Notes: generated by a model from the letters alone, not told the origin. A stretch of 64,000 nt of DNA from Desulfobacterales bacterium (GCA_016342285.1 JAEINQ010000015.1:32831-96830), one strand, 5' to 3'. Positions 36,155-45,415 are shown, counted from the stretch's first letter. A program made the numbers and translations.

Positions 36155-37216
36155 ATGTATTCCATAGACGATTACGACTACCACCTTCCCGAACACCTCA
36201 TCGCCCAGACGCCCTCGATCCGGCGGGACCGGTCCCGGTTGCTGGTTGTCGACCGGACGACCGGCGGACGGGTACACGAGCGTTTTGGCGGAATCGTTGA
36301 CCGGTTGGAAGCGGGCGACGTCCTGGTGGTCAACAACACCAAAGTCATACCGGCCAGGCTGCACGGGACCAAGGCGACCGGTGGCAAGGTGGAAGTGCTG
36401 GTCCTGGGGTTTCCCGATCCCGACGCTTCCGGGGACTTGCCGCAGGTTTGCCGCTGCCTGATCCGGGCGTCCAAGTCTTCGCGGCCCGGTACCCGCCTGG
36501 GCTTTGACCATGGGTTTGCCGCCGAGGTGGTCGATGCCGTGGGCGACGGCATCTACCGGGTGCGGTTTTTCGGACACGGTTCCTTTTGGGAAATGCTTGA
36601 ACAGATAGGTAAAATGCCTCTGCCTCCGTACATTAATCGCTCCCCGGATACCGAGGCCGGTTGTGATGACCGCCAGAGCTACCAGACGGTGTATGCCTCC
36701 AGGAAAGGGGCGGTGGCCGCCCCCACGGCGGGTCTGCACTTTACCCTTCCGCTGCTGGACAGCCTGCGGGCAAAGGGAGTCAGCGCCGTTGAAATTACGC
36801 TCCATGTGGGATACGGAACGTTTCTGCCGGTGCGGGTGACGGACATCCGTAAGCATCGGATGCATACCGAGACCTTCGATATCGAGGCCGGTGCTGCCGA
36901 AGCCATCAACCGGGCCAAGGCCGAGGGGCGACGGGTGGTGGCCGTGGGCACCACCGCCGTGCGCACCCTGGAATACGCGGCGGGTCAGGGGGGGCGAATC
37001 ATCGCCGGCAGGGGCGCCTGCGACCTGTTTATCTATCCCGGGTTCCGGTTCAATATGGTGGACGCCATGGTGACCAATTTCCACCTCCCCCGATCGACCC
37101 TGTTGATGCTGGTGTCGGCCTTTGCCGGCAGGGACCGAATCCTTGCCGCCTATGCCGAGGCCGTTGCCCGGCAATACCGGTTCTTCAGTTACGGTGATGC
37201 GATGATGATTGTTTAA
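36155..37216 (+). CDS. queA: tRNA preQ1(34) S-adenosylmethionine ribosyltransferase-isomerase
   Basis: A 353-residue QueA. It has DYDYHLPEHLIAQTP at the start, VVNNTKVIPARL, GKMPLPPYI, YQTVYA and GAVAAPTAGLHFT, all conserved QueA motifs, and ends with the MVTNFHLPRSTLLMLVSAF stretch. It transfers ribosyl from SAM to preQ1 in tRNA, giving epoxyqueuosine. Its partner tgt follows. The start ATG lies inside a TTTCCATCCAT phrase that recurs after other stop codons in this window. Confidence 0.97.
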   Translation: MYSIDDYDYHLPEHLIAQTPSIRRDRSRLLVVDRTTGGRVHERFGGIVDRLEAGDVLVVNNTKVIPARLHGTKATGGKVEVLVLGFPDPDASGDLPQVCRCLIRASKSSRPGTRLGFDHGFAAEVVDAVGDGIYRVRFFGHGSFWEMLEQIGKMPLPPYINRSPDTEAGCDDRQSYQTVYASRKGAVAAPTAGLHFTLPLLDSLRAKGVSAVEITLHVGYGTFLPVRVTDIRKHRMHTETFDIEAGAAEAINRAKAEGRRVVAVGTTAVRTLEYAAGQGGRIIAGRGACDLFIYPGFRFNMVDAMVTNFHLPRSTLLMLVSAFAGRDRILAAYAEAVARQYRFFSYGDAMMIV

Positions 37217-37223
37217 CACTTAA

Positions 37224-38360
<1,137 letters not shown>

Positions 38361-38551
38361 TTTCCATCCATATTTCTGGATTGGAACCACATATAAATGT
38401 ACATCCGCGAAAAGGACCACTGGGGATTGGACACGAATTAACGGTTGAACCCAAATGGGTTTTGGCCTTAAGAGATAATGGCTGCCGAACACGTGTCGGC
38501 ATCGATTCGATGGTGTTTTTCATTGGTTGTACCACAGGGAAGGAGGCGGTT

Positions 38552-38773
38552 ATGAAGGAAAAAGTGCAGGCGGAAATGGATAAGATTCGGCCCATGCTTC
38601 AGGCAGACGGAGGCGATGTGGAACTGGTGGCCGTGGAAGGCGGTCTGGTCAAGGTCCGGCTAAAGGGAGCATGTGCTGGCTGCCCCATGTCCCAGATGAC
38701 GCTGAAAAACGGCATTGAACGGATTTTAAAGGAGCGGGTGCCCGGGGTGGAATCGGTGGAGAATGTCGCCTGA
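38552..38773 (+). CDS. NifU C-terminal-like iron-sulfur scaffold protein
   Basis: A 73-residue NifU C-terminal domain protein (Nfu type) with MLQADGGDVELV and GACAGCPMS, the CxxC that binds a transient [4Fe-4S] cluster. It delivers clusters to apoproteins. It stands alone between tgt and an aminotransferase. AAGGAGG precedes the ATG, so the longer frame upstream is ignored. Confidence 0.93.
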   Translation: MKEKVQAEMDKIRPMLQADGGDVELVAVEGGLVKVRLKGACAGCPMSQMTLKNGIERILKERVPGVESVENVA

Positions 38774-38785
38774 AAAACCAGAGGG

Positions 38786-38875
38786 TGTTTCGTGTTTGGT
38801 TTTTTGTGTTTGGAAGGGCGGGTCCAATAGGGACCAAAATACAAAACACCAAATACCAAACACTTTCTCTTTAAA
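38786..38875. repeat. AT-rich imperfect inverted repeat D, copy 1
   Basis: Stretches such as GTGTTTGGTTTTTTGTGTTT are mirrored by AAAACACCAAATACCAAACA around a GGGCGGGTCCAATAGGGACC centre. A related element follows the next gene at 40085-40184, so the aminotransferase gene is bracketed by this repeat. Confidence 0.7.
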
Positions 38876-38899
38876 AAGTTGTGACGGGAGAGTACGACC

Positions 38900-40084
38900 A
38901 TGACCGTAGCCAAAAAAATCGAAACCATCATGACCCGATCCTCGTGGATTCGTAAAATGTTTGAAGAAGGGGGACGACTCAAGGCCCAACACGGGGCTGA
39001 CAAGGTCTTTGATTTCAGTCTGGGAAACCCCAACCTGCCGCCACCGGAGAAGTTCAGCGAGGCCCTTCGCGATGCGGTCGATTCCTGCGGCCTGGGCGAC
39101 CACTGCTACATGCCCAACACCGGTTATCCCCAGGTATGCAAATCCGTTGCCGAATACCTTTCCGGGGAGCAGCAGACCGAGGTGTCCGAAAAAGAGATCA
39201 TCATGACCTGCGGTGCGGCCGGGGCCCTTAATGTCATCCTCAAGGCGATCCTCGACCCGGGCGACGAGGTGGTGGCGCCGACGCCGTGTTTCGTGGAGTA
39301 CGGGTTTTATGTGGACAACCACGGCGGTGAGTTGAAGCCCGTGGCCACGCGATCCGATTTCCAGTTGGACCTCGAAGCCATGGCTGACGCCATCGGGGAA
39401 AAGACCAAGGCGGTCCTGATCAACTCTCCCAACAATCCCACCGGCCAGGTTTACGGCGCTGAAAGCCTTGCCGCTCTGGGGAAACTGTTGACGGAAAAAA
39501 GCCGGGCGTACGGCAAGACCATCTACCTGCTCTCGGACGAACCGTATCGGAAAATCGTTTACGACGGGGTCACGGTGCCCAGCATCTTCACCTGCTACAA
39601 GGAGAGTATCCTGGCCACCTCCTATTCCAAGGATATTTCCATTCCCGGCGAGCGGCTCGGTTTTCTGGCGGTCAACCCGTCGGCGACCCACCGGGCGGCG
39701 CTCATGGGCGGCATGGCACTGGCCAACCGCATTCTCGGCTTTGTCAATGCACCGGCCCTGATGCAGCGGGTGGTCTCCTGCATTCAGGGAATCAGCGTCG
39801 ATATCTCCCTATACAAGCGCAAACGGGATCTGTTCTGTGACGGGCTGGCAGACTGCGGCTATGAATTCATTACGCCGCCGGGGGCTTTTTACCTTTTTCC
39901 CCGCTCTCCCCTTGCCGACGATGTCGAATTCGTCCGGATCCTTCAGCAGGAGCTGATCCTGGCCGTGCCAGGCAGCGGCTTCATGGGGCCGGGTTTTTTC
40001 CGGTTGGCCTATTGCGTTGACGACGCCACCATCGTCAACGCCATGCCGGGGTTTAAGCGGGCGATGGAAAAGGTTAAAGGGTAG
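38900..40084 (+). CDS. Pyridoxal-phosphate aminotransferase, class I/II
   Basis: A 394-residue fold-type I aminotransferase. FSLGNPNLPPP opens the domain, NSPNNPTGQVY carries the cofactor-facing Asn, LSDEPYRKIVYDG the Asp-Tyr, and SYSKDISIPGERLGF the Schiff-base lysine. The C-terminal FFRLAYC has the substrate-carboxylate arginine. The amino donor cannot be deduced. GGGAGAG lies upstream of the ATG. It is flanked by repeat D on both sides. Confidence 0.92.
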   Translation: MTVAKKIETIMTRSSWIRKMFEEGGRLKAQHGADKVFDFSLGNPNLPPPEKFSEALRDAVDSCGLGDHCYMPNTGYPQVCKSVAEYLSGEQQTEVSEKEIIMTCGAAGALNVILKAILDPGDEVVAPTPCFVEYGFYVDNHGGELKPVATRSDFQLDLEAMADAIGEKTKAVLINSPNNPTGQVYGAESLAALGKLLTEKSRAYGKTIYLLSDEPYRKIVYDGVTVPSIFTCYKESILATSYSKDISIPGERLGFLAVNPSATHRAALMGGMALANRILGFVNAPALMQRVVSCIQGISVDISLYKRKRDLFCDGLADCGYEFITPPGAFYLFPRSPLADDVEFVRILQQELILAVPGSGFMGPGFFRLAYCVDDATIVNAMPGFKRAMEKVKG

Positions 40085-40184
40085 GTGTTTGGTATTTTGT
40101 TTTTGGTGTTTTGAAAGGATCATGACAGCCAACGCTGTCTTTGAATTTAACCAAACACCAAGCACCCAATACAAAATACATTCC
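40085..40184. repeat. AT-rich imperfect inverted repeat D, copy 2
   Basis: GTGTTTGGTATTTTGTTTTT and GGTGTTTTGAAAGGATC are mirrored by AACCAAACACCAAGCACCC and AATACAAAATAC around AACGCTGTC. It is similar in plan to 38786-38875. Confidence 0.7.
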
Positions 40185-40247
40185 CTTGGAAGCCCGAGCT
40201 TAGGGCTTTCATGTCATTGGAAACACACAAAAAGGAGTAGTGCCAAT

Positions 40248-40652
40248 ATGAAAATCCTGAAAATCGATCACCTGGGCATTGCCGTCAACAGCATCGACGA
40301 AGGGAAATCTTTCTGGAGCGAGGTCTTGGGGCTCCCCTTCGAGGGGGCGGAAACCGTCGAAGCCCAGAAGGTGACCACCGCTTTTTTCCCCGTGGGTGAA
40401 AGCGAGGTGGAGCTGCTGGAGTCCACGGCTTCCGACGGCCCCGTCGCCAAATACATCGAAAAAAAGGGCCAGGGAATCCAGCATGTGGCCTTTCGGGTTG
40501 AAAACATCGAAGACGCCCTTGCCGAACTTAAGGAAAAAGGGGTGCGGTTGATCGATGAAGCCCCAAGAATCGGTGCCGGCGGTGCCAAGATCGCCTTTTT
40601 GCACCCCAAAGCCACCAACGGTGTACTGGTGGAGCTCTGCCAGCGGGATTGA
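40248..40652 (+). CDS. mce: Methylmalonyl-CoA epimerase
   Basis: A 134-residue VOC-fold protein with metal ligands in IDHLGIAVNS (His8), VELLES, GIQHVAFRV and VLVELCQ. It interconverts the (2R) and (2S) forms of methylmalonyl-CoA. AAAGGAG lies ahead of the ATG. The mutase, MeaB and carboxyltransferase genes are 18 kb downstream, so the pathway is split within the window. Confidence 0.95.
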   Translation: MKILKIDHLGIAVNSIDEGKSFWSEVLGLPFEGAETVEAQKVTTAFFPVGESEVELLESTASDGPVAKYIEKKGQGIQHVAFRVENIEDALAELKEKGVRLIDEAPRIGAGGAKIAFLHPKATNGVLVELCQRD

Positions 40653-40662
40653 GCGGCCTGTC

Positions 40663-40776
40663 AGCGTTCACAGGGCATCACGCCGTGATGCGTGACTTTG
40701 TTCCCGGGCATTTGAAATACGAAAAAAGTATGTCTGCATGCCCGGCGCCTCGCATCTACGGCACCCTGTAAACGCT
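40663..40776. other. Structured intergenic element with nested stems
   Basis: Outer arms AGCGTTCACAGGG (40663-40675) and CCCTGTAAACGCT (40764-40776) pair with one mismatch. Inside are GCATCACG/CGTGATGC (40675-40691), CCGGGCAT/ATGCCCGG (40704-40711 with 40738-40745) and an ATAC/GTAT hairpin with loop GAAAAAA (40717-40731). It is either an RNA element or a dispersed palindromic repeat. A simple terminator has fewer stems. Confidence 0.6.
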
Positions 40777-40980
40777 TACCGTGCGAGGGTTCGGAACACC
40801 GTGATCGTTTCAACCCCGAGAACAGTTACAGCCGCCGGATAGGTGGTGTCCGGTCGCAAACCATTTTGAACCCATGACCAGGCAGCCGAAATCAGAGACA
40901 TTTTATCGTCGCTGATTTCGGCTTTTTGTTTTATTACGTTTGATATCCGTTCAGCCAAAATGATCTCATTTTGTTTCAAA

Positions 40981-41001
40981 CCGTCTTGACAGACGGCTTT
41001 T
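40981..41001 (+). terminator. Rho-independent terminator
   Basis: Stem CCGTCT/AGACGG with loop TGAC is followed by CTTTTTCC. It is 328 bases after the epimerase stop and could end that transcript or a small RNA crossing 40663-40980. No convincing gene was seen between 40777 and 40980. Confidence 0.65.
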
Positions 41002-41116
41002 TCCGTGCCAGATATTGTTTTTTCTTATAATGAGGACATGGTCCTCTGAGTCAGGCCAGATTTTGGTTTGGCATGATACCCGGCATTTGGGTTTAACACT
41101 TAAAGCCTAAAACTGA

Positions 41117-41248
41117 TGCATTCGTAAAAAGACCCAAATCCCGTCATGCCCCTGCCTTCGCAGGGGCAGGCTCTGCGAAGGCAGGCATCCATAACCATGT
41201 AAATGACTGGATTCCCGCCTTCGCGGGAATGACGAAAAAAGACGGTCT
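41117..41248. repeat. Inverted repeat with CGTCATTCCCGC-type arms
   Basis: GTCATGCCCCTGCCTTCGCA and GGGGCAGGCTCTGCGAAGGC lie opposite GATTCCCGCCTTCGCGGGAA TGACG, the common GTCAT...ATGAC palindromic arrangement. The preceding phrase TTAACACTTAAAGCCTAA (41093 on) also appears after queA as TTAACACTTAAAACCTAA. The 40653-41501 gap otherwise holds no gene. Confidence 0.65.
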
Positions 41249-41304
41249 TCTCTGTTTTACGGGGCCATTAACATTAGTCGCTCCACACGGATCGTGTTTA
41301 GGTA

Positions 41305-41342
41305 GTGCCCATTCACGAATTGCATTTTTCGTGGATGGGCAC
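41305..41342. other. Hairpin GTGCCCAT...ATGGGCAC
   Basis: GTGCCCATTCACGAA pairs with TTCGTGGATGGGCAC with a single T-G mismatch around TTGCATTT. It sits directly beside repeat A copy 2 and may be its outer end; copy 1 has a similar GGGTGCCCATCC phrase near 23974. Confidence 0.6.
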
Positions 41343-41493
41343 CTATGGACGTTTCCAATTCATAAATGAGAATTTTTGTCCAAGGTCAAGGCAATCGAGC
41401 CATTGCGCGGAGGCGTAGCCGGCTACGCCGCACAAGAAATGGCGCTGATTGACGCAGAGATTGGGCAAAAAGGCCATTTATGGATGGAAAATA
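41343..41493 (+). repeat. Dispersed repeat A, copy 2
   Basis: The near-identical inverse of 23829-23975, containing AATTTTTGTCCAAGGTCAAG, GGAGGCGTAGCCGGCTACGC and GCCATTTATGGATGGAAA. It ends nine bases before the start of the sigma-54 activator gene, so it supplies that gene's leader. Confidence 0.85.
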
Positions 41494-41501
41494 GGTAAGC
41501 C

Positions 41502-42995
41502 ATGGCAGGTGGCAATACAGGAAAAGACCTCGATGGAAAGGCCGGCCGGCGTTCCGGTTTGCCCCCCCTTTCTTTGCCCCCCCTTTCTTTGGCCCCGCGC
41601 ATCGAGGGGCTTTCCGGTGTACCGATCCCGCTGCTCGACCTCCTGGACGAAATCCCCCTCGGCCTGGTCATCCTGGATCGGAATCGGTCTGTTCTGGCAG
41701 CCAACCGGCCCTTCGAGGCCCTCACCGGTTTCAGCCGGGAGACGATCACGGGGCTGCCCTGCCGGTTGGTTCTCAGGACCAATCTCTGCGGCCGCTTCTG
41801 CCCGGCCCTTCAGGCCCAAAACGCATCCAGCGCCGTCTCCCTGGAGGGAGATATGATCGATTGCCAGCGCCGTAAGCTGGACATTCGTATCACCGCTACC
41901 GCCCTGCGTGACAACAACGGCGATTTGTGCGGATTCATGGAAACCATCCAGGAAATCCGGACCATGACACAAGATTCGACGGGAATGAACAAATCCGGGT
42001 TCTTCGCCCGGGTGCTCGGCCAAAGCCCCAAGATGACCGAAGTGTTCAATATCCTTCCGGCCGTGGCCCAGACCGACTCGGCGGTGTTGATCACCGGCGA
42101 AACCGGAACCGGAAAAGACCTGGTGGCCGAGGTGATTCACGAGGCTTCGACCCGATCCCGGGGCCCGTTTATCAAGGTCAATTGCGGGGCACTGCCCGAG
42201 ACCCTTCTCGAATCGGAACTTTTCGGTCACACCAAGGGCGCTTTCACCGGCGCCGTGAGTGACAAGCCGGGCCGGCTGAAGATGGCCCACGGCGGCACCT
42301 TGTTTCTTACGGAGATCGGAGATTTGCCGCTTCCCCTTCAGGTAAAGCTGTTGACTTTTCTCGACGACCAGATTGTTTACCCCCTGGGGGCTTCCAGGGG
42401 GTTTCAGGCCGATGTCCGCGTGATTGCAGCCACGCACAGACAGCTTGAAAACATGGTCAACCAGGGGGCCTTCCGCCAGGATCTCCTTTTTCGGCTCAAC
42501 GTCATTCGGGTCCATCTGCCACCTTTGCGGGAACGCACCGGCGATGTGAAGCTGCTGCTGGCCCATTACCTGACCGAGTTTTCCCAGCGGTTTCGAAAAA
42601 GGGTGACCGGGTTCACGCCGGAAGCGACCCGATTGCTCAACGCATACGCTTACCCCGGAAACGTTCGGGAAATACGCAATATCGTCGAGTATGCCGTAGG
42701 GATTGTCCGGGGGGATGTCATCGGGGTAGAACACCTGTCCGCCTATCTTTTCGACACATCGGTCGAAAAAACGGTTCCGGCCCCTTCCGGCGAGGCCCAC
42801 ACCGGCGGGCGTTCCCCTTTAGCCCAGGCCGTTCAGGCCGCCGGTGACACCATGAGCTGGCCCGTCCTGGAACGAACCATGATTCTTGAAGCCCTGGTCC
42901 AATCCAAAGGCCGCCGCACCAAGGCCGCCGAGGTACTGGGTTGGGGGCGATCCACCCTTTGGCGCAAGATGAAACAATACGGTCTGGAATCATGA
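41502..42995 (+). CDS. PAS-domain sigma-54-dependent transcriptional activator
   Basis: A 497-residue enhancer-binding protein: a PAS-like domain (about 45-150), an AAA+ domain (about 170-400) and a Fis-type helix-turn-helix ([19 protein letters not shown]). Walker A GETGTGKD is at 199-206 and GAFTGA at 246-251. Walker B reads [11 protein letters not shown] with Thr270 where Asp is normal; Glu271 is kept. The PAS domain has three cysteines (C87, C96, C100) in [14 protein letters not shown], suggesting a metal or redox sensor (inference). ATGA overlap couples it to the NifX-like gene. No kinase is nearby. Confidence 0.9.
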   Translation: MAGGNTGKDLDGKAGRRSGLPPLSLPPLSLAPRIEGLSGVPIPLLDLLDEIPLGLVILDRNRSVLAANRPFEALTGFSRETITGLPCRLVLRTNLCGRFCPALQAQNASSAVSLEGDMIDCQRRKLDIRITATALRDNNGDLCGFMETIQEIRTMTQDSTGMNKSGFFARVLGQSPKMTEVFNILPAVAQTDSAVLITGETGTGKDLVAEVIHEASTRSRGPFIKVNCGALPETLLESELFGHTKGAFTGAVSDKPGRLKMAHGGTLFLTEIGDLPLPLQVKLLTFLDDQIVYPLGASRGFQADVRVIAATHRQLENMVNQGAFRQDLLFRLNVIRVHLPPLRERTGDVKLLLAHYLTEFSQRFRKRVTGFTPEATRLLNAYAYPGNVREIRNIVEYAVGIVRGDVIGVEHLSAYLFDTSVEKTVPAPSGEAHTGGRSPLAQAVQAAGDTMSWPVLERTMILEALVQSKGRRTKAAEVLGWGRSTLWRKMKQYGLES

Positions 42996-43360
42996 CGACT
43001 CCCCTTAAAAAAGTGCTCATCACCATCACCGAAAATGAGGTGGCCCCCCGCTTCGACCTGACCTCCGAAGTGTTGATTGCCACCATCGACCCTGAAGGCC
43101 GTGTGGTGAATGAGCGGACCATGGTGCTGCCCAGCGCCTCCCAGGAGGATCTGTGCCATTTGATTTTAGCCGAAAGCGTGGACGCGGTGATCTGTTCCGG
43201 CATTGAAGACGAATATTACCAGTATATGAAATGGAAGCGGATCGACGTGATCGATTCGGTCATCGGTCCCTACGAAGAAGCGTTGGGCCGTTACGCTGCC
43301 GGAACACTACGGGCCGGCGATATCTTCTTTTTCCCGGTTATGGATGGAAGCGTTGACTGA
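42992..43360 (+). CDS. NifX/NafY-like dinitrogenase-cofactor-type protein
   Basis: A 122-residue protein with the NifB/NifX-like fold: VLITITENEVAPRFDLTSEVL at the start, then SVDAVICSGIEDEYYQYMK. In nitrogen fixation such proteins carry iron-molybdenum cofactor, but many anaerobes have stand-alone copies with unknown ligands. It is coupled to the sigma-54 activator (ATGA overlap), so it may be its partner or ligand sensor. No nif genes are in view. Confidence 0.8.
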   Translation: MTTPLKKVLITITENEVAPRFDLTSEVLIATIDPEGRVVNERTMVLPSASQEDLCHLILAESVDAVICSGIEDEYYQYMKWKRIDVIDSVIGPYEEALGRYAAGTLRAGDIFFFPVMDGSVD

Positions 43361-43410
43361 AGCCGAACATATCGCCCTTCCCAAAAAGTCAAAACCAGCC
43401 ATGGGGTGAA

Positions 43411-43794
43411 ATGATGTCCGATTACCGGGTCATGTTGATCGACGATGAGGAGGAATATGCAGGTACGTTGGCCGAGCGACTCGAGCTCAGAGGAATTTCT
43501 ACGCGGGTGGTCCTGGACGGGCAGGAAGGCCTGACGGCCATTGATGAGGACCCACCGGATATTGTCCTGCTGGACGTCATGATGCCGGGGTTCAGCGGCC
43601 TGGAAACCCTTCGCCAGATCAAGAAGGCCCATCCCCGGGTAGAGGTCATTCTGCTCACCGGCCGGGGGTCAACGCGAGAAGGGATCGAGGGGATGAGACT
43701 CGGCGCCTTTGATTACCTGATGAAGCCGGTTCAAATCGAGGAACTGATCGAGCGGTTCCAGGCCGCCTTGGCGCCGAGGCCCATAAAGGGGTAG
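43411..43794 (+). CDS. Receiver-only response regulator 1
   Basis: A 127-residue CheY-like protein. LIDDEEEYAG carries the acidic pair, VLLDVMMPGF the phosphorylated Asp55, ILLTGRGS the Thr and YLMKPVQIEEL the Lys. There is no output domain. It is the first of three receiver proteins in 1.9 kb. A GGGGTGAA ribosome site is upstream. No cognate histidine kinase is visible in the window. Confidence 0.92.
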   Translation: MMSDYRVMLIDDEEEYAGTLAERLELRGISTRVVLDGQEGLTAIDEDPPDIVLLDVMMPGFSGLETLRQIKKAHPRVEVILLTGRGSTREGIEGMRLGAFDYLMKPVQIEELIERFQAALAPRPIKG

Positions 43795-43802
43795 ATAAAG
43801 AT

Positions 43803-43865
43803 ATGCGCCGGCACCTTCAGATCATCGGCCGGACGGCAACCGCCATGGCCCGTGACATCAACCCT
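43803..43865 (+). pseudogene. Possible remnant of a histidine kinase dimerisation helix
   Basis: The frame from the ATG at 43803 begins MRRHLQIIGRTATAMARDIN, which resembles the HisKA helix (IGxxAAxxAHEINN) with Arg where the phospho-histidine is expected, then becomes low-complexity and unrelated. No kinase follows. It would fit a deleted kinase between two receiver genes, but the match is short. The rest of 43866-44114 shows no gene. Confidence 0.25.
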
Positions 43866-44114
43866 GTTCCGCCTTTCGGTTTGCCCGTTGTCCAATCCTC
43901 AATATTCGGGCTGGCTTCTTTGCCGGTAGGCCACCAGCGCCTATGGCAACCAGGGCAGGCCCTCTCCACAGGCTCCAGCCCGTCCGGCTCTCTACCCCCG
44001 AAATGTTTCTCTATGTTTCAATTCGTATGGTTCATAATGTTTCATATTGTATGATTATGGACAGTCGCAGGCCCTTAAAATGGCTAACATCCTGTTATTG
44101 CAAAATAAGCATTT

Positions 44115-44129
44115 TGGCACCCGAATTGC
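44115..44129 (+). promoter_or_regulatory. Sigma-54 (-24/-12) promoter
   Basis: TGGCAC, five bases (CCGAA), then TTGC, the standard -24/-12 spacing. It is about 45 bases upstream of a small frame with a good ribosome site and about 170 bases upstream of receiver 2. The half CCCGAATTGCTCT (44120-44132) recurs inverted at 44943-44955. Confidence 0.65.
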
Positions 44130-44172
44130 TCTATGCTCTGGCAACAAAAGTCCGCAAAACGAGGAAAACGCA

Positions 44173-44319
44173 ATGAAAAAGAGGGCCCGGGCAACGGTCA
44201 TCGATGATTTCATCCATGCCGTGGGTCTTGAAAGCGCCCAATTTCGCGGCGGACTGGCAACAGTGGAATGGGGCTTCGGCCACGGGGTGTTATTCTCGGC
44301 ATGGGTGCTTCGAAACTGA
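44173..44319 (+). CDS. Possible 48-residue protein
   Basis: A short frame starting MKKRARATVIDDFIHAVGLE with GAGGAAAA ahead of its ATG and just downstream of the sigma-54 site. It overlaps the start of receiver 2 by 19 bases, in another frame. The C-terminus has GGLATVEWGFGHGVLF. I recognise no family. It could be a leader peptide or coupled small protein. Confidence 0.4.
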   Translation: MKKRARATVIDDFIHAVGLESAQFRGGLATVEWGFGHGVLFSAWVLRN

Positions 44320-44699
44320 ACATACTGGTGGTCGATTCCGATCCGGGCGTCAGGGCACGGTTTCTTCAGCGTTTCGTCCGGTCGGGGTTCAATGCGCACG
44401 AAGCCGACACCGCCGCCGAAGCTTACCGGATTTTGGGCCAACACGATCTGGACACGGTGGTCATCGATCTGGAAAGCATGGGGCGTGAGGCCCTGGGCCT
44501 GATCCGGTTTGCCCGGGAGAGACGGCGTCCGGCGGAGGTGATCGTTTTAACCGGCCCGACCACCGTTTCCCGGGCCATTGAGGCGATGAAACTGGGTGTT
44601 TTCGACGACCTCCTGGTGCCGGTGGATCTGGAGGCGCTCACCCAACGGATTCGGGCCGCGGCCCGCTTCAGGAGTGAACGCCTTCTTAAGAAAAGGTGA
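44301..44699 (+). CDS. Receiver-like protein 2, degenerate
   Basis: A 132-residue receiver-fold protein beginning MGASKLNILVVDSDPGVRA. The phospho-acceptor region is TVVIDLESMG, so an aspartate is kept, and VIVLTGPTT supplies the Thr. The region expected to read LMKP reads LLVPVD, so the conserved Lys is replaced by Val. This suggests altered or absent phosphorylation control. The ATG at 44301 is preferred; one at 44268 is also possible. Confidence 0.75.
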   Translation: MGASKLNILVVDSDPGVRARFLQRFVRSGFNAHEADTAAEAYRILGQHDLDTVVIDLESMGREALGLIRFARERRRPAEVIVLTGPTTVSRAIEAMKLGVFDDLLVPVDLEALTQRIRAAARFRSERLLKKR

Positions 44700-44741
44700 A
44701 GAATCCCTTCATTTTGATTCATTCGTAAAAAATGGTTTTTA

Positions 44742-44811
44742 ACCACGAGACACAAAGAATAAACAGTTAAAATTTTGGATGTTAATTTTGTGTGCTTTGT
44801 GTCTTTGTGGT
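44742..44811. repeat. Intergenic inverted repeat, ACCACAAAGACACAAAG family, second copy
   Basis: ACCACGAGACACAAAG is mirrored by GCTTTGTGTCTTTGTGGT around an AT-rich centre. This belongs to the same family as 2127-2195 and 3550-3577. Confidence 0.75.
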
Positions 44812-44918
44812 AATTCTGGATTTTTTACAGGGCCATCAGTTTTAGCGCACTCCAAACTTTAGTTCACTTGAGTCACTTGTAACAAAGCGGTCTCGGCATA
44901 ACCAGATTCTTTACCATT

Positions 44919-44956
44919 GCCCGAAATGCTCCCAAGGAAACGAGAGCAATTCGGGC
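44919..44956. promoter_or_regulatory. Inverted repeat upstream of receiver 3
   Basis: GCCCGAAATGCTC (44919-44931) pairs with GAGCAATTCGGGC (44944-44956), one mismatch, 12-base loop. The right arm's complement matches CCCGAATTGCTCT at the sigma-54 site at 44120. It is 25 bases from the gene start and could be an operator or attenuator. No terminator-like T run follows. Confidence 0.5.
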
Positions 44957-44980
44957 CAAACCAGATAACGGAGACTGAAC

Positions 44981-45415
44981 ATGTCAATCAACGTGCTGAT
45001 CGTGGATGACGAAGAGGCCTTTGCCCAGGCCCTCGCCGAGCGCCTGGAGTTACGCGAAATGAATGCCCAAGCGGTTTTTTCGGGGGAGGACGCCTTGTTC
45101 CGGCTCAAGGAGCAGGGGACAGACATCGACGTCGTGATTCTCGACGTGCTCATGCCGGGCATGAGCGGGATCGAGGCCCTTCGGGAGATCACAAAACAGT
45201 GGCCGCTGATCGAGGTGATCATGCTGACCGGCAACGCCACCGTGGAAACCGCCATCGAAGGGATGAAAATCGGGGCCTATGACTTTTTGATGAAACCTTG
45301 CGACACCGAAAACCTGATCGAAAAGCTGAAAAAGGCCCACCTTCGAAAAAAAGAGCAGGAGGACCGGATTCGGCAGGCCGAAATTGAGACCATTATCAAG
45401 CGACGGGGCTGGTAG
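44981..45415 (+). CDS. Receiver-only response regulator 3
   Basis: A 144-residue CheY-like protein with LIVDDEEAFAQ, VILDVLMPGM (Asp55), IMLTGNATVE and FLMKPCD, all phosphotransfer residues present. A charged C-terminal helix (LRKKEQEDRIRQAEIE) follows the receiver domain. It is close in sequence to receiver 1. GGAG precedes the ATG by nine bases. The CBS-domain gene follows after 55 bases. Confidence 0.93.
   Translation: MSINVLIVDDEEAFAQALAERLELREMNAQAVFSGEDALFRLKEQGTDIDVVILDVLMPGMSGIEALREITKQWPLIEVIMLTGNATVETAIEGMKIGAYDFLMKPCDTENLIEKLKKAHLRKKEQEDRIRQAEIETIIKRRGW

Noticed and set aside
40776..40979. A 67-codon minus-strand frame ahead of a terminator hairpin
   Set aside because: The protein has no recognisable motif and no good ribosome site; the region is otherwise palindromic intergenic sequence.
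42992..43360. Evidence for a nitrogen-fixation locus
   Set aside because: The NifX-like protein alone is not enough; no nifHDK, nifE, nifN or nifB genes are in view.
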